Assembly: GCA_031769625.1 (NCBI GenBank)
Contig: JAUIMM010000124.1
Coordinates: 10,242,001 to 10,306,000 of the forward strand
Length of the DNA: 64,000 bases
Direction of reading: 5' to 3'
DNA from: Taudactylus pleione
Lineage: Eukaryota; Chordata; Amphibia; Anura; Myobatrachidae
In this document: positions 46,231 to 56,658 of the stretch, piece after piece
How the letters are laid out: each line of letters starts with the position of its first letter
Position numbering within the stretch: position 1 is the stretch's first letter
The notes under the pieces: model-generated
Seen by the model: the letters and a program-made list of their open reading frames with translations, nothing else
Told to the model about the DNA's origin: nothing
The model's database searches: none
Program-made: the position numbers and the translations under genes

Positions 46231-46804
46231 ACAGGCTGAATCACGCTAGATTTTTAAGCTTAAGACTCTGGTCCCAAAAGAGTTAAATTAGACTCTGGGC
46301 CTCCAATGTTTTTTATGATCCCTCTTTCTGTTACATAACAATCTGGAGGAATATTTAGGGGATATTATTAACTAAATGGATCTAACTTATATATGTATTT
46401 ATACTTCATATATGTTAAGCAAATACAATTATATCAGCTAAATCTGTTATTTTTAGGGAGGAATAAGTACATACCACATGTTTTACCTTTTATATTATGT
46501 ATTTTATTTGATGTAGTATTCACTGTTGGTACAGTATGTTGCCTAGGCAACATTTGGGGGAAGCATGGACTTGCTGGCCTGAGTGGCGCTGATGTTGGCG
46601 GGAGTGGACATGGCGCACACAATGGTGAGATGTCAGGTGGCGGCACCACTCATGTGAGTAAAGTTTATTAATTATTGGTGTGGTGTTTGTATATATTTAA
46701 ATAATACATTGCATAATGTATGTGTATACCCTTGATAACGGGCATGGCGTCGTAAATGTCGAAAGATACAGCAATATAACATGCTGAGTGCTGCAATCTT
46801 CTTT

Positions 46805-46805
46805 T

Positions 46806-46857
<52 letters not shown>
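46805..46857. repeat. (CA)n(TA)n microsatellite
   Basis: A CA tract running into a TA tract between the P7 tail and the left end of P9. Confidence 0.95.
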
Positions 46858-46858
<1 letters not shown>

Positions 46859-47462
46859 AATACTCCAAAGGACGGCACTCAGAGACTGTCATATGCAAAA
46901 AAAAATGTATTCCACTGTCAATGCTTTGGGTTGTATACCCCTTTCTCAGGACCACATAGAAACACATAATTACACTTACGTCCTTAAGTACCCCCATGCA
47001 GACATCTTTGTCCACTCCACGCTGCTGTTCACATGGGCCGTCCTCCCGGAAACCCCGCTGTGCCACACTTCCGAGTCCTGCTGGTAGTGTTGCCATAGGA
47101 ACACAAACGCTTGCGTTCCATGGCTTCCACACATCCGCGATCCAACGGAGGCAACCACAGGGAGAGCCAGTGGGCCAGGCCTGTCGACAGCAAGGGCAGA
47201 GTGTTATGCATTATATTAAAATACACACTACAGTATGACATTACCTTTAATCTAACATACACATATGGACATACTAATGTACCATCTATATATAGTCCCT
47301 GGAGATTCAAAAACATAAAGTCCAGAGTGTAAATAAAGACTGTATCACCAATCTGTTCATTATAAAGAGATATAACCTGCATCAGCAAATATATGTCTAT
47401 ATAGCAAGACACAACATAATTTGTATTGAGGACACACCACAGTTAGTAAGATTTGGCAAACA
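46856..47462 (-). repeat. Inverted copy of P9 3' end at its 5' side
   Basis: About 607 bp matches 49530-50143 in reverse complement with scattered differences. Landmarks are GAACGCAAGCGTTTGTGTTC, the GGTTGCCTCC block and TTTGCCAAATCTTACTAAC. It starts directly after a (TA)n tract. Confidence 0.9.
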
Positions 47463-49440
47463 ACCACATCAAAGGATTATATCAGCCCGTGATTCCCTGT
47501 ATCAGCCGACAGTGCAACTTTTAGATTGCGTTTTACAACCATTGTTACTTTTACAGGATACCTTTTTAAAGGATACTACTTGCTTATTGAATAAGTTGAT
47601 TGATTTGCATGAGGTTCCATCCATCACACTACTCTGCTATCTGGATGTCTGAAGCTTGTATACAGTCATCCCACACCAGAGTGGTGTGTTGGCCATGAAG
47701 GAATTTCTGGAGGAACGTGTTTCACCATTTGAATTTGATCATGACCTGTTTCTGACATGATTGGATTTGACACTACAAAGGATTTTTTTATTGTTTGATG
47801 GGGACATGCATCTACAGTACAGCTGCAAAGGTGCACTATGGGGTCTCCCGTGGCACCCTCCTATGCTAATATATATATATGTTCCAGCAAGAAAAACGAT
47901 TGTTTTTTGATGACTCAGCTATTTGACAATATATCTTATGGAACACCCGGTACATAGATGATGGGGGGGGGTGTAGAATTGTTTGAAAATCTGTTAACAC
48001 AGGTCAGTGATTCACAATCACCCATTAAATTTACTTACTCACATAGCTTTGTGGAAGTTCATTTCCTTGATGTAAAAATCTGGGTTGTGAATCATATTAT
48101 TGAAACTGAGGTTTTTAGAAAGAGTAACGATAACACATTCCTGATGTTATCTAGTCATCATCTGGAGGCACTCAAAAGAGGCCTACCTCTGTCACAGATG
48201 ATGCGTATCGCACGTATTACAAGTGATCCGTCAAAAATTCCAGATTTCTAGGACAGAGTTGTTGCCTCCAGCTATATGCGATAACCAAGGGGTTATTTCC
48301 TGGTCCAGTGACTACTATTGCTAGTCCCATCATAAGTAGAGCAACTCAAGCTCTATGGCCAATTGTGTCTTCTGATAATGACTTACCGGTGTTCACAAAT
48401 ACTAGACCTATAGCAGCCTTTGTTACCTAATATCAGTAGAAAGCCCCTTGGCTGCTATAAGTGCAGTAATTGCACTACTTGTTCGTACTTAGTAGTTAAT
48501 TCAGACCCGCTTGCTAGATGCGTTCACTCGCACGATGCGTATGCAAATTTGAGAAGGCAGGTGATCGCACGCCAAGGCATTAGCATGCCCACTATGTCTT
48601 GGCGTGTGATCGCTCTGTGTATGCAGATGCCCACCAGCCAATCTTAAGACGCCCACTTCCGCACGTCATCTCCAGGAAGTGTATGCAGCCATCGTTACCA
48701 TTGAGTAGCATCGGATGCGATCACAGCGCTTGTGGCTGACCATGCCCTGCCGCAAGCACTGCGAGTTATTCAGTGTAAATTTCAGCCAAGTGACGCGTAC
48801 TATAATGCTGCCTCTGAAACGTCATTGAGATGCTCAGGCTCACCTGCGTTCGCACCTCCACTCCCCCCAGCCCCTGTCATCACCCACAAACGGCTTCTCC
48901 TGTCACTCACTCTGCTGGGCAGGCTATGAGCAGCAAGTAAACGCTTCACGATCTCTTGCACTGGTTCGCACATGCGCACTGCAATGCATATGCATGCGCA
49001 AATTGCAAACATCGGCTTTCTGCATGCGAACGCTTCCTAGTAAGCGGGTCTGAATCAGGTCCTTAGTACCTTGTAAGTCTTTCAAGCATCCACAAACAAA
49101 TAAAACATGATATTCGCCAGGTCTCTTAACGTGCAGCAGCACCTTTGTAGTTTATATTATTGTGTGCCCTATACTATACTGGCCAAACTACCAGGCTCAT
49201 CGCTTAGCCATACGTTTATCACTGTACAGCAGGACCAGCCAGTCGCTAAACATTTTAAAGAACAAGGTCATACTCTGGCCTCTTTTAAAGTAATTTATCT
49301 TTGACCATATAACCCCTTCATTACTTGGGGGAGACAGAGCCAAGAGTCTGTTGATTAAGGAATCACAGTGGATCTTGCGTTTGGATACCATTAGTCCCAA
49401 GGGTCGTAATTACAAGATTAATTGGAACAGTATCAGCTAA
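47450..49440 (+). pseudogene. PLE RT and endonuclease remnant (P9)
   Basis: Readable blocks are LCYLDV and SLYTVIPHQSGVLAMKEF near 47632-47705, a decayed GAxMGxPxAPSYAN box near 47830-47870, and FTYSHSFVEVHFLDVKI at 48027-48080. EVFRKSNDNTFLMLSSHHLE lies at 48109-48168, and CYKCSNCTTCSYLVV at 48450-48497, where a MITE inserts. After the MITE, a decayed endonuclease includes QPVAKHFKEQGHTLASFK near 49235-49295. It resembles P1 more than P6 or P8. Confidence 0.8.
48499..49062. mobile_element. Harbinger-family MITE in P9
   Basis: The left end ATTCAGACCCGCTTGC and right end AAGCGGGTCTGAATCAGGTC form an inverted repeat, with TTA on both sides (48496-48498 and 49063-49065). The left tip seems to lack the first few bases of the family terminus. 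It contains no credible gene. Confidence 0.85.
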
Positions 49441-49529
49441 TTAGGTCCGTTTATACATACATTCACTGATTTTATAGAGTGCGAAGGATTGTGCCTGTTG
49501 TAATATTCTTTTATTTCCTTTGATATAGA

Positions 49530-50143
49530 TGTTTGCCAAATCTTACTAACTGTGGTGTGTCCTCTCTACAAATTATGTTGTGTCTTGGTATATAGACATA
49601 TATTTGTTGATGCGGGTTATATCTCTCTATATATCTCTTGATCATGAATAGATTGGTGATACAGTCTTTACTTATACTCTGGACTTTGTTTTTGAATCTC
49701 CAGGGACTATATTTAGATGGTACACTAATATGTCCATATGTGTATGTTAGATTAAAGGTAATGTCATAGTGTGTATTTAACTATAATACATAACACTCTG
49801 CCCTTGTTGCCAACAGGCCAGCCTCTCCGGCTCTCCCTGTGGTTGCCTCCATTGGAGCGCAGATGTGTGGAAGCCATGGAACGCAAGCGTTTGTGTTCCT
49901 ATGGCAACACTACCAACAGTCCCTTAAAGTGTGGCACAGCGGAGTTTCCTGGAGGACGGCCCGTGTGAACAGCAGCATGGAGTGGACAAAGATGTCTGCA
50001 CAGAGGTACTTAAGGGCGTAAGTGTAATTATGTGTTTGTATGTGGTCATGACAAAGGGGTATATACCCCTAAACATTGACAGTGGAATAAATGTTTCTTT
50101 TTGCATATGACAGTCTCCGAGTGCCGTCCTTTGGAGTACTGGT
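49530..50143 (+). repeat. P9 3' terminal repeat (pseudo-LTR)
   Basis: This is the 3' end matching the inverted copy at 46856-47462. Near 50048 it holds ACAAAGGGGTATATACCCCT followed by AAACATTGACAG, a stem-loop plus GAAAC-like string comparable to the hammerhead-like motif of other PLE tails. Confidence 0.85.
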
Positions 50144-51015
50144 ATGTGATTGGATTTGACAGGCATCGGAGCACATTGATATTTTTACAAGGAGTGCCGG
50201 CAGATTTCGGATGTTTGTGTATATATATATCGTCACTATCTGATAGCGTCACCCGTGCGGGCTGCATGAATAACTGGGACTTTGTTGATACAGGTATTTG
50301 TAACCTTTGGTTGTGTGGTACGGGTCGCACTTTGTATGTTTGTATATCTTAGTCACCATATTTGCTGCTTAGCGGTTATGGGTTGTTAGTTACCTATTTG
50401 GATTGATTATACTGATTTGTAATGGGTTAATATGTGTGTGTGTGTATGTATATATTTGCATATATGTTCCCTGTATTGGTGTCTATATTTACATCCACGT
50501 TGACTTTTGTTTCTGGGATGTTTTTCATGGGCATTCTGATATGTTATGTACCATTTTGAGATTCTCTCATTACATACTGCCTGTTTTCATTAGACTGGTT
50601 CACTTATATATAGGCGTTGTGGATACTATTACTGTGTATCCTGGTTTCTATTATAGTGTTTAATTTGATTTGTTTATATACCGCTGTTTTTCTATAGACA
50701 TCGATTTCCAATGATTCCCTCATTGATGGTGAATTATACCTATTGAATTCACAGGATTTATGGTATGTTGGCAGTATGTGTTTTCATGTGTGTAATTAAT
50801 AGAATGGGGCCAGATAGACTTTGTTATATGACAGTGATTTGTATTTATCTGTTTTTTCCTTAGATGCCTTTTTTGTGATATACTGCCTACAGACACTTGT
50901 CTTGAAAAAGGTCTGTTTTTAGACCGAAACGTCGACACAAATGAAGTGGTGTCTGACATAAATGTATATGTTGAATTTTTTGAATAATATGACTAAATAA
51001 AAGGATATTTTTTAA
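50144..51015 (+). mobile_element. Tail of a further Penelope-like element (P10)
   Basis: No coding part remains. At 50901-50936, CTTGAAAAAGGTCTG...AGACCGAAACGTCGAC gives a perfect 5-bp hairpin followed by GAAACGTCGAC, the same tail type as P1. Then come ATAAAAG and GTGAGTGCCTTCATCC, typical of PLE ends. The upstream border with P9 is not exact. Confidence 0.65.
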
Positions 51016-51162
51016 GTGAGTGCCTTCATCCAACGAAATCGGAGGATACTATTTCTATACCATGGACTTTTTGTCTTGAAGTGCACCCAGAACATAACAA
51101 TTTTTGATAAAGGTGTGAGCGCAGGACTTTTAGATAATATATATATATATATATATATATAT

Positions 51163-51297
51163 AGCTCTGGAAAGGATGGCAGCACTCGACGACTGATAGT
51201 AATGTTCACAAGAATTTTAATGCATAATGGATTATGCATTAAAATTTCTTGTGAACATTACTATCAGTCGTCGAGTGCTGCCATCCTTTCCAGAGCT
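51163..51297. repeat. 135-bp near-perfect palindrome (P11)
   Basis: AGCTCTGGAAAGGATGGCAG at the left and its exact complement at the right close a stem of about 65 bp with almost no loop (centre near 51230, ATAATGGATTAT). The arms carry GCAGCACTCGACGACTG, like the GGCACTC ends of P9. An (AT)n tract precedes it. It is probably a minimal PLE fold-back. Confidence 0.9.
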
Positions 51298-51690
51298 GTT
51301 TTGGGACCTGATGGTCCATGGAAGGCACCAACGCCATTTACCCTTTACTTCAGTGAGTGCCGGGACTGTGCTATATCCTATATATAAATATATATATATG
51401 TGTGTTCATCAATAGTGAAACAATAGCGCCATCTAGTGTAACAATCTCGCGATAACCTGTGTTTGCACTCAGAGATACAAGAATTAGGCTTGCTTATAGA
51501 AGTTGTGCCATAGTGGCACTGTTATTTATGTTGTCTGAAATTAATAGTGTGTGACATATATTACACGTTATTTCTTTACGACTTTTCTTTATCATACTAT
51601 GGAAAAACCTTCGCTCTAAGGAATTACACCTGCACACGAGACTGGTTGTGCATGAATTTAAGTAAAGTATAATGATTATTTACTAGGTTG
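51298..51690. other. No feature recognised
   Basis: Short AT-rich stretch. TTTCACTTCAGTGAGTGCCGG-like sequence near 51345 again resembles a PLE end, but nothing more can be supported. Confidence 0.4.
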
Positions 51691-51696
51691 CAACAC

Positions 51697-52390
51697 CAGT
51701 GGCACTGCATAGGGGGACCACTACTGGGGACACTGTAAAAGGGGCTCTACTGGGGCACTGCATAGAGGGACCACTACTGGGGGCACTGTATATAGGGCAC
51801 TACTGGGGGCTCTGTATATAGGGCACTACTGGGGGCACTGTATAAGGGGCACTACTGGGGGCACTGCATAGGAGGACCACTACTGGGGGCACTGTATAAG
51901 GGGCACTATTGGGAGCACTGCATAGGGGGGACCACTACTGGGGGCACTGCATAGGGGGACCACTAATGGGGGCACTGTATATGGGGACCACTTCTGGGGG
52001 CACTGTATAAGGGGCACTGCATAGGGTAGACCACTAGTGGGGACACTGTATAAGGGGCACTGCATAGGGTAGACCACTACTGGGGGCACAGTATAAGGGT
52101 AACTACATATGGGGGACCACTACTGGGGCACTGCATAGGGGGGACTACTACTGAGAGCAATGTATAGGGGGGACTACTACTGGGGGCACTGCATAGGGGT
52201 GCCACTTCTGGGGGCACTGTATAAGGGGCACTACTGGGAGCACTGCATAGGGGGGGCCACTTCTGCGGGCACTGTATAGGGGGACCACTGCTGGGGCACT
52301 GTATATGGGGCACTCTATAAGGGGCAGTACTGAGGGCAATGCATAGGGGGACCACTACTGTGGGCAGTGCATAGGGGGCCCAAAGCATAT
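51697..52390. repeat. Minisatellite, GGGGGCACTGTATA-type units
   Basis: About 25 irregular units built from CACTACTGGGGGCACTG followed by TATAAGGGG or CATAGGGGGAC, roughly 22-35 bp each. Open frames across it are artefacts of the repeat. Flanks are unrelated to the unit. Confidence 0.95.
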
Positions 52391-52448
52391 TCTTGCACCT
52401 GGGCACACCACTCTCTAGTTCTGCCACTGTGTAACACTAGCGCACTAT

Positions 52449-53660
52449 GGGCTGGATTCAGACCCATTCGTTATCTGCGTACGCTCACTAGATGCGTATG
52501 CACATTTTTCAAAGTGACGTCACGGGAAGCAATCACTCGCCAAGGCATAAGCACGCCCACCATGTCTTAGCGAGTGGCCACTTTGTGTATGTGTACACCC
52601 AATCGCACAGGCAGAGCCGCCCACCAGAAACACGTCATCTCCAGGAAGTGTATGAAAACACTGGTACATCGAGCACCATCGGATGTGAACGCAGTGCATG
52701 AGGTAGCTTTACCCTACCGCAAGCATTGCGAGGAAATCAGTGTAAAATAAATGGCAAGTGACGTGTACTATGACGCTGCCTGTTAATTATGCGTGCCTCT
52801 AAAACGGGGTTGAAACACTCAGGCACGCCTGCGTTCGCATCTCCAACCCCCCGTTATTAGTGTCATGCCCCTGTTACCACCCACAAACGGCCTCTCCTGT
52901 CACTCATTACCCTGGGCTGCCTTTGCTGGGTGAGCGAGAGGGTTGCGATCTCAGGGCCTGATTCAGAGCCGCTTGTAAGCGCCTGCTCGTTCGCTCCGAG
53001 TGATGTTCGCACATCTGCGCATGTGTATGGGTTGTAATGTGCATGCGCCAACCAGTCAGTGCGGTCGGAAATCGTGTGCTCGCACAATAGCGAATGCCTG
53101 CTAATTTGAGTGACAGGATGAGGCATTTGTGGGTGGTAACAGGGGAAGGTGCTTGAAAACGGGGAGTGGAGATCTGAACACAGGCATGCCAAACGGTCAA
53201 AACGGGTGTTTAATGGGAGTGCATAATTAACAAAGCAGCGTCATTGACCACGTCAGTTGGTTGTCTTTCAGCCTGAACTGCTCGCATGATTGCACTAGGA
53301 AAATGCTACCACAAGAATAGCGAGCATTTCATACGCCTTTGGATGTACTCGATTAATCTAATAAATAGCGGAGATGACGTATGATTCGAGCGGCCAAGGG
53401 GCGTCTTTACAAAATAGCGAGTGCATGTTTCGTTTGCTCGCTCAGACATAGAGGCGTCAACAGACCGCAATGAGCGAGCGCTCAATTTAAATAGCCAGCC
53501 CCTTTTTCTGAACGAGCGTCCGCAAATAGCGTCCGGCTCTGAATCAGGCCCTCAGTGTGTAGTTCAGGCTCGCGCAGAACGAAGCATGCACATGCGCGTA
53601 CGCAGAACATCGGGCAGCTTGCGAGCACACAGCGCGAGCGAGCGGCTCTGAATCAGGCCC
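52449..53660. mobile_element. Harbinger-family MITE with nested copy
   Basis: The left end GGGCTGGATTCAGACCCATT and right end GAGCGGCTCTGAATCAGGCC belong to the GGGCCTGATTCAG family. Another member (52954-53551) is inserted within it. The target duplication is unclear (TAT at left, AAT at right). Confidence 0.75.
52954..53551. mobile_element. Inner Harbinger-family MITE
   Basis: The termini GGGCCTGATTCAGAGCCGC and CCGGCTCTGAATCAGGCCC are inverted repeats with TCA on both sides (52951-52953 and 53552-53554). There is no coding capacity. Confidence 0.85.
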
Positions 53661-53662
53661 AA

Positions 53663-54745
53663 TATCCGCTTATAGAAAAGATCATAGCATCAAATGCTTT
53701 GGTGCACAAAGGTATAACCAAGCATAAACCTCAAGCACCTGTACACTTTCTAACCAGAAAACCTGGTAATTTAAAATGCACAGGTTGCATTACATGCAGC
53801 CATCTGGAAGTGGGGAACATATTCGTACACCCACATTCCGGCAGAAAATTCAGTATTAAATATCTACTAACATGTACAAGCTGATATGTTGTATACTTTA
53901 TCAGATGTCCCTGTGGACTTTTAAACATGGGGAAAACACTGCAACTAAAGGAATATTTAGCATTATACATATCCAGTATAAGGGCAGCAGTTGAAGGTAA
54001 ACCGGTAGATCAACCAGTGGCCAAACATTTTAGAGACCTTAAACATAGCCTGGCCACCACGCATTGCAAAATGATGGACTGAATTCCTCCCAATGTCCGT
54101 GGTGGAGATAGAGGTCAAATTTTGCTCCAACATGAGACCAAATGGATCCACACTTTGGGCCTGATTCAGACCCGGTTGCAAGCGCTGAGTGCTCGCAACC
54201 GGGTCGATGGTGACCCAAAGCGCATGCGCACGATGGAGCCAGCTCCATCGTGCACATGTGCGAGACCCAGCTAGCGATGGGCACTCCGTCGCTCCGGGTC
54301 TCGCACCAAAGGGGGCGAGCTGTCGATGTTGAGTGACAGCTTGCCCCCTTTGGTGGGCGTCTACCATTTGGGGGCGGTCCCACTGACATAACAAGTGATG
54401 TCAGTGGAGAGCTTCCGGCTTTGTTGGAGCCGAAAGCTCTCTGGGGCTTGCGATGAACGAGACCCTACCACAAGGGTCTCGTCGCAAGCCCGATGGTCAC
54501 GATGGTCTTGACCATCGCGACCATCAACATGGCTGCTCGCTATAGCTGTGGGTGGTCACCCACAGCTATGCGAGCGGCCAAGAGGCCGCACCAAAAAATA
54601 AAAAGCCCAGCCCTGATTCAGAGCGAGTGCTCTGTCAGAGCGAGCGGCTCTGAATCAGGCCCTTTGTAAAGGTACAGCCATATGGTCTTAATGAAATTTC
54701 TTTTTCGTGTTTTCTATATATTCCTGACAGATTGTAGATTCGTAT
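53663..54745 (+). pseudogene. PLE endonuclease split by a MITE (P12)
   Basis: The frame reads HFLTRKPGNLKCTGCITCSH (cysteine block) at 53740-53800 and then GRKFSIKYLLTC. YVVYFIRCPCGLLNMGKT lies near 53886-53940 for the GIY-YIG core, in which YVG has become NMG. QPVAKHFRDLKHSLATTHCK follows near 54014, and ETKWIHTL ends at 54156. The MITE 54157-54662 interrupts, and KVQPYGLNEIS resumes at 54669. The 5' part is cut by the MITE at 52449-53660. Confidence 0.8.
54157..54662. mobile_element. Harbinger-family MITE in P12
   Basis: The ends GGGCCTGATTCAGACCCGG and CGGCTCTGAATCAGGCCC have TTT on both sides (54154-54156 and 54663-54665). Its right end contains an additional small hairpin (CTGATTCAGAGC...GCTCTGAATCAG, about 54613-54659). 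Removing it restores the PLE C-terminal frame, which confirms the borders. Confidence 0.92.
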
Positions 54746-54766
54746 ACTTACCTTTGGATGGACATA

Positions 54767-55273
54767 GGGTCTGATTCAGAGCCAGACGCTCTGACAGAGC
54801 GCTCACTCTGAATCAGGGCCGGCCTTCTGGTTTTTTAGAGCGGCCTCCTGGCTGCTCGCATAGCTGTGGGTGACCACCCACAGCTATTGCGAGCGGCCAG
54901 GAAGATGGTCGCGATGGTCAAGACCATCGCTACTATCGGGCATTCGATGAGACCCTTGTGGCCGCAAGCCCCAGAGAGATTTTGGCTCTGACAGAGCCGA
55001 AATCTCTCCCACTGACATCACTCGTGATGTCAGTGGGGCCGCCCCCAAATGGAGGCGTTCACATGGGAACGCCTCCATTTGGGCAGCCACTCCCCTGGCC
55101 CACCCACCAAAAGGGGGCGTGCTGTCACTCAACATCGACAGCACGCCCCTTTGGTACGAGACCCAGAGCGACGGTTTGCCCATCGCTATCTGGGTCTTGC
55201 GCATGCATACGATGGAGCTGGCTCCATCGTGCGCATGCGCACAGGGTCACCATCGACCCGCTAAATCAGGCCC
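54767..55273. mobile_element. Harbinger-family MITE
   Basis: The left end GGGTCTGATTCAGAGCC and right end CTAAATCAGGCCC have ATA on both sides (54764-54766 and 55274-55276). The small terminal hairpin is at the left end here, so the element lies in the opposite orientation to 54157-54662. The interior has the same GATGGTCGCGATGGTC and ACTGACATCAC palindromic blocks. Confidence 0.88.
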
Positions 55274-55384
55274 ATAGTTTATAATTATCACATGCAACTG
55301 TTCAGCATAGATATGCTATTGATATATATAGATTGTCTGTGTTATTTAAGCAGGTCATTTCTGTTCTTTAACCTGCATGCCTTA

Positions 55385-55933
55385 GTGCCTGATTCAGACC
55401 CGGTCGCTCTGACAGAGCACTCGCTCTGAATCAGGGACGGTCTATTTTTTTTTTAGAATGGCCTCCTGGCCACTCGCATAGCTGTGGGTAACCACCTACA
55501 GCTATAGCGAGCGGCCATGATGATGATCGTGATGGTCAAGACCATTGCGACCATCGGGCTTGCTACGAGATCCTTGTGGTAGGGTCTCGTGGCCGCAAGC
55601 CCCAGAGAGCTTTTGGCTCTCACAGAGCCAGAAGTTCTCCACTGACATCAGTTGTGATGTCAGTGGGGCTGCCCCCAAACGAGAGGCGTTCTCATGGGAA
55701 TGCCTCCATTTGGGCAGCCACCCCCCGGCCCGCCCACCAAAGGGGGCGAGTTGTCACTCAACATCGACAGCTCACCCCCTTTGTTGCGAGACCCGGAGCG
55801 ATGGAGTGTCCATCGCTAGCCGGGTCTCGCGCATGCGCACGACGGAGCCAGCTCCGTCGTGCGCATGCGATGTGGGCCACCATCGACCCGGTTGCGAGCA
55901 CTCAGCGCTTGCGACTGGGTCTGAATCAGGCCC
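55385..55933. mobile_element. Harbinger-family MITE
   Basis: The left end TGCCTGATTCAGACCCGG (first bases altered) and right end GGGTCTGAATCAGGCCC match the family. TTA at 55382-55384 and TCA at 55934-55936 may be a decayed duplication. The hairpin terminus is at the left. Confidence 0.8.
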
Positions 55934-56083
55934 TCAGTACGTTGGGACTAGATCCTAGTAACTTTGGGGACTGTCTGGCTGTGCTTTTCAGTCATTATGT
56001 TATTGTTTATGTCTGTATTCATGGTGATGTTTCACACTGTTTCAAGCTACGCCCCTAGAGGTGATCGTGACACTGGAGTCTAT

Positions 56084-56571
56084 GGGCCTGATTCAGACCC
56101 ACTCGCGAGCGGCTGTCCGCTCGCAAGTGGGTCGATGTTATGGACTGAGCATGCGCACGTGGAGGGAGCTCCGTCGTGCGCATGCGCCAGACGCGACGAG
56201 CGAAAGAAAGTCCTTCGCTCATTGTGTCTGATCAAAGGGGGCGTGCTGTCGATGTTGATTGACAGCACGCCCCCTTTGGTAGGCGTGCCGGGGGCGTGCC
56301 TCCCTGACGGTCAGTGGGAGTGATTTTGGCTCTGATAGAGCCAAAATCACTCCGGAGCTTGCGGTTGAAAACCTCAACCGCAGGCTCCGGCTCGCAATTT
56401 CGATGGTCACGATGGTCTCGACCATCGCGGCCATCAAAATGCACGCTCGTATAGCCTGTGGGTGGTGACCCACAGCTATACGAGCGTCCAGAAGGACGCT
56501 CCATTTTCATGGAGGCGGCCCTCATTCAGAGCGTGCGCTCTGCTCAGAGCGTACGGCTCTGAATGAGGGCC
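56084..56571. mobile_element. Harbinger-family MITE
   Basis: The left end GGGCCTGATTCAGACCC and right end GGCTCTGAATGAGGGCC have TAT on both sides (56081-56083 and 56572-56574). A hairpin terminus is at the right (about 56522-56567). The interior has long self-complementary GC-rich blocks and no gene. Confidence 0.88.
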
Positions 56572-56658
56572 TATATTGTTTAGTTCATTGGGGCTAGTTG
56601 CTTGTCAACAAGGGTACAGTACCTAATTTGGTAGTTTTTTATTCTCCGATGGCTCATT

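Larger units (their letters stand above)
39760..46815 (+). mobile_element. Penelope-like element split by another PLE (P7)
   Basis: RT and endonuclease sequence runs from about 39850 to 41559, is interrupted by P8 (41560-45923), and resumes at 45932 with the end of the endonuclease. A repeated segment and a 3' region follow to about 46815, ending in (CA)n/(TA)n. The 3' region has a decayed hammerhead-like string CTTGATAACGGGCATGGCG near 46732. It also carries the second copy of the CCTAACCC element near 40588. Confidence 0.7.
46856..50143 (+). mobile_element. Penelope-like element with inverted terminal copies (P9)
   Basis: The left arm 46856-47462 is the reverse complement of the right arm 49530-50143. 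The coding remnant runs 47450-49440 and a Harbinger MITE sits at 48499-49062. The ends read CCAATACTCCAAAGGACGGC at the left and GAGTGCCGTCCTTTGGAGTA at the right. The layout (inverted 3' copy, coding region, 3' end) is the same as in P6. Confidence 0.85.

Noticed and set aside
51880..52427. Minus-strand frames of 63-116 codons with Pro-Ser-Ala repeats
   Set aside because: They are translations of the minisatellite. The repeat in the protein follows directly from the DNA unit.
52954..53660. CpG-rich promoter or CpG island of a host gene
   Set aside because: The CpG-rich sequence is explained by nested Harbinger MITEs. No adjacent exon or transcript-like structure was found.
54884..56525. Several frames of 80-160 codons in GC-rich sequence
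   Set aside because: They lie wholly inside Harbinger-family MITEs, overlap on both strands and have no recognisable domain. The self-complementary GC-rich DNA lacks stops by composition.
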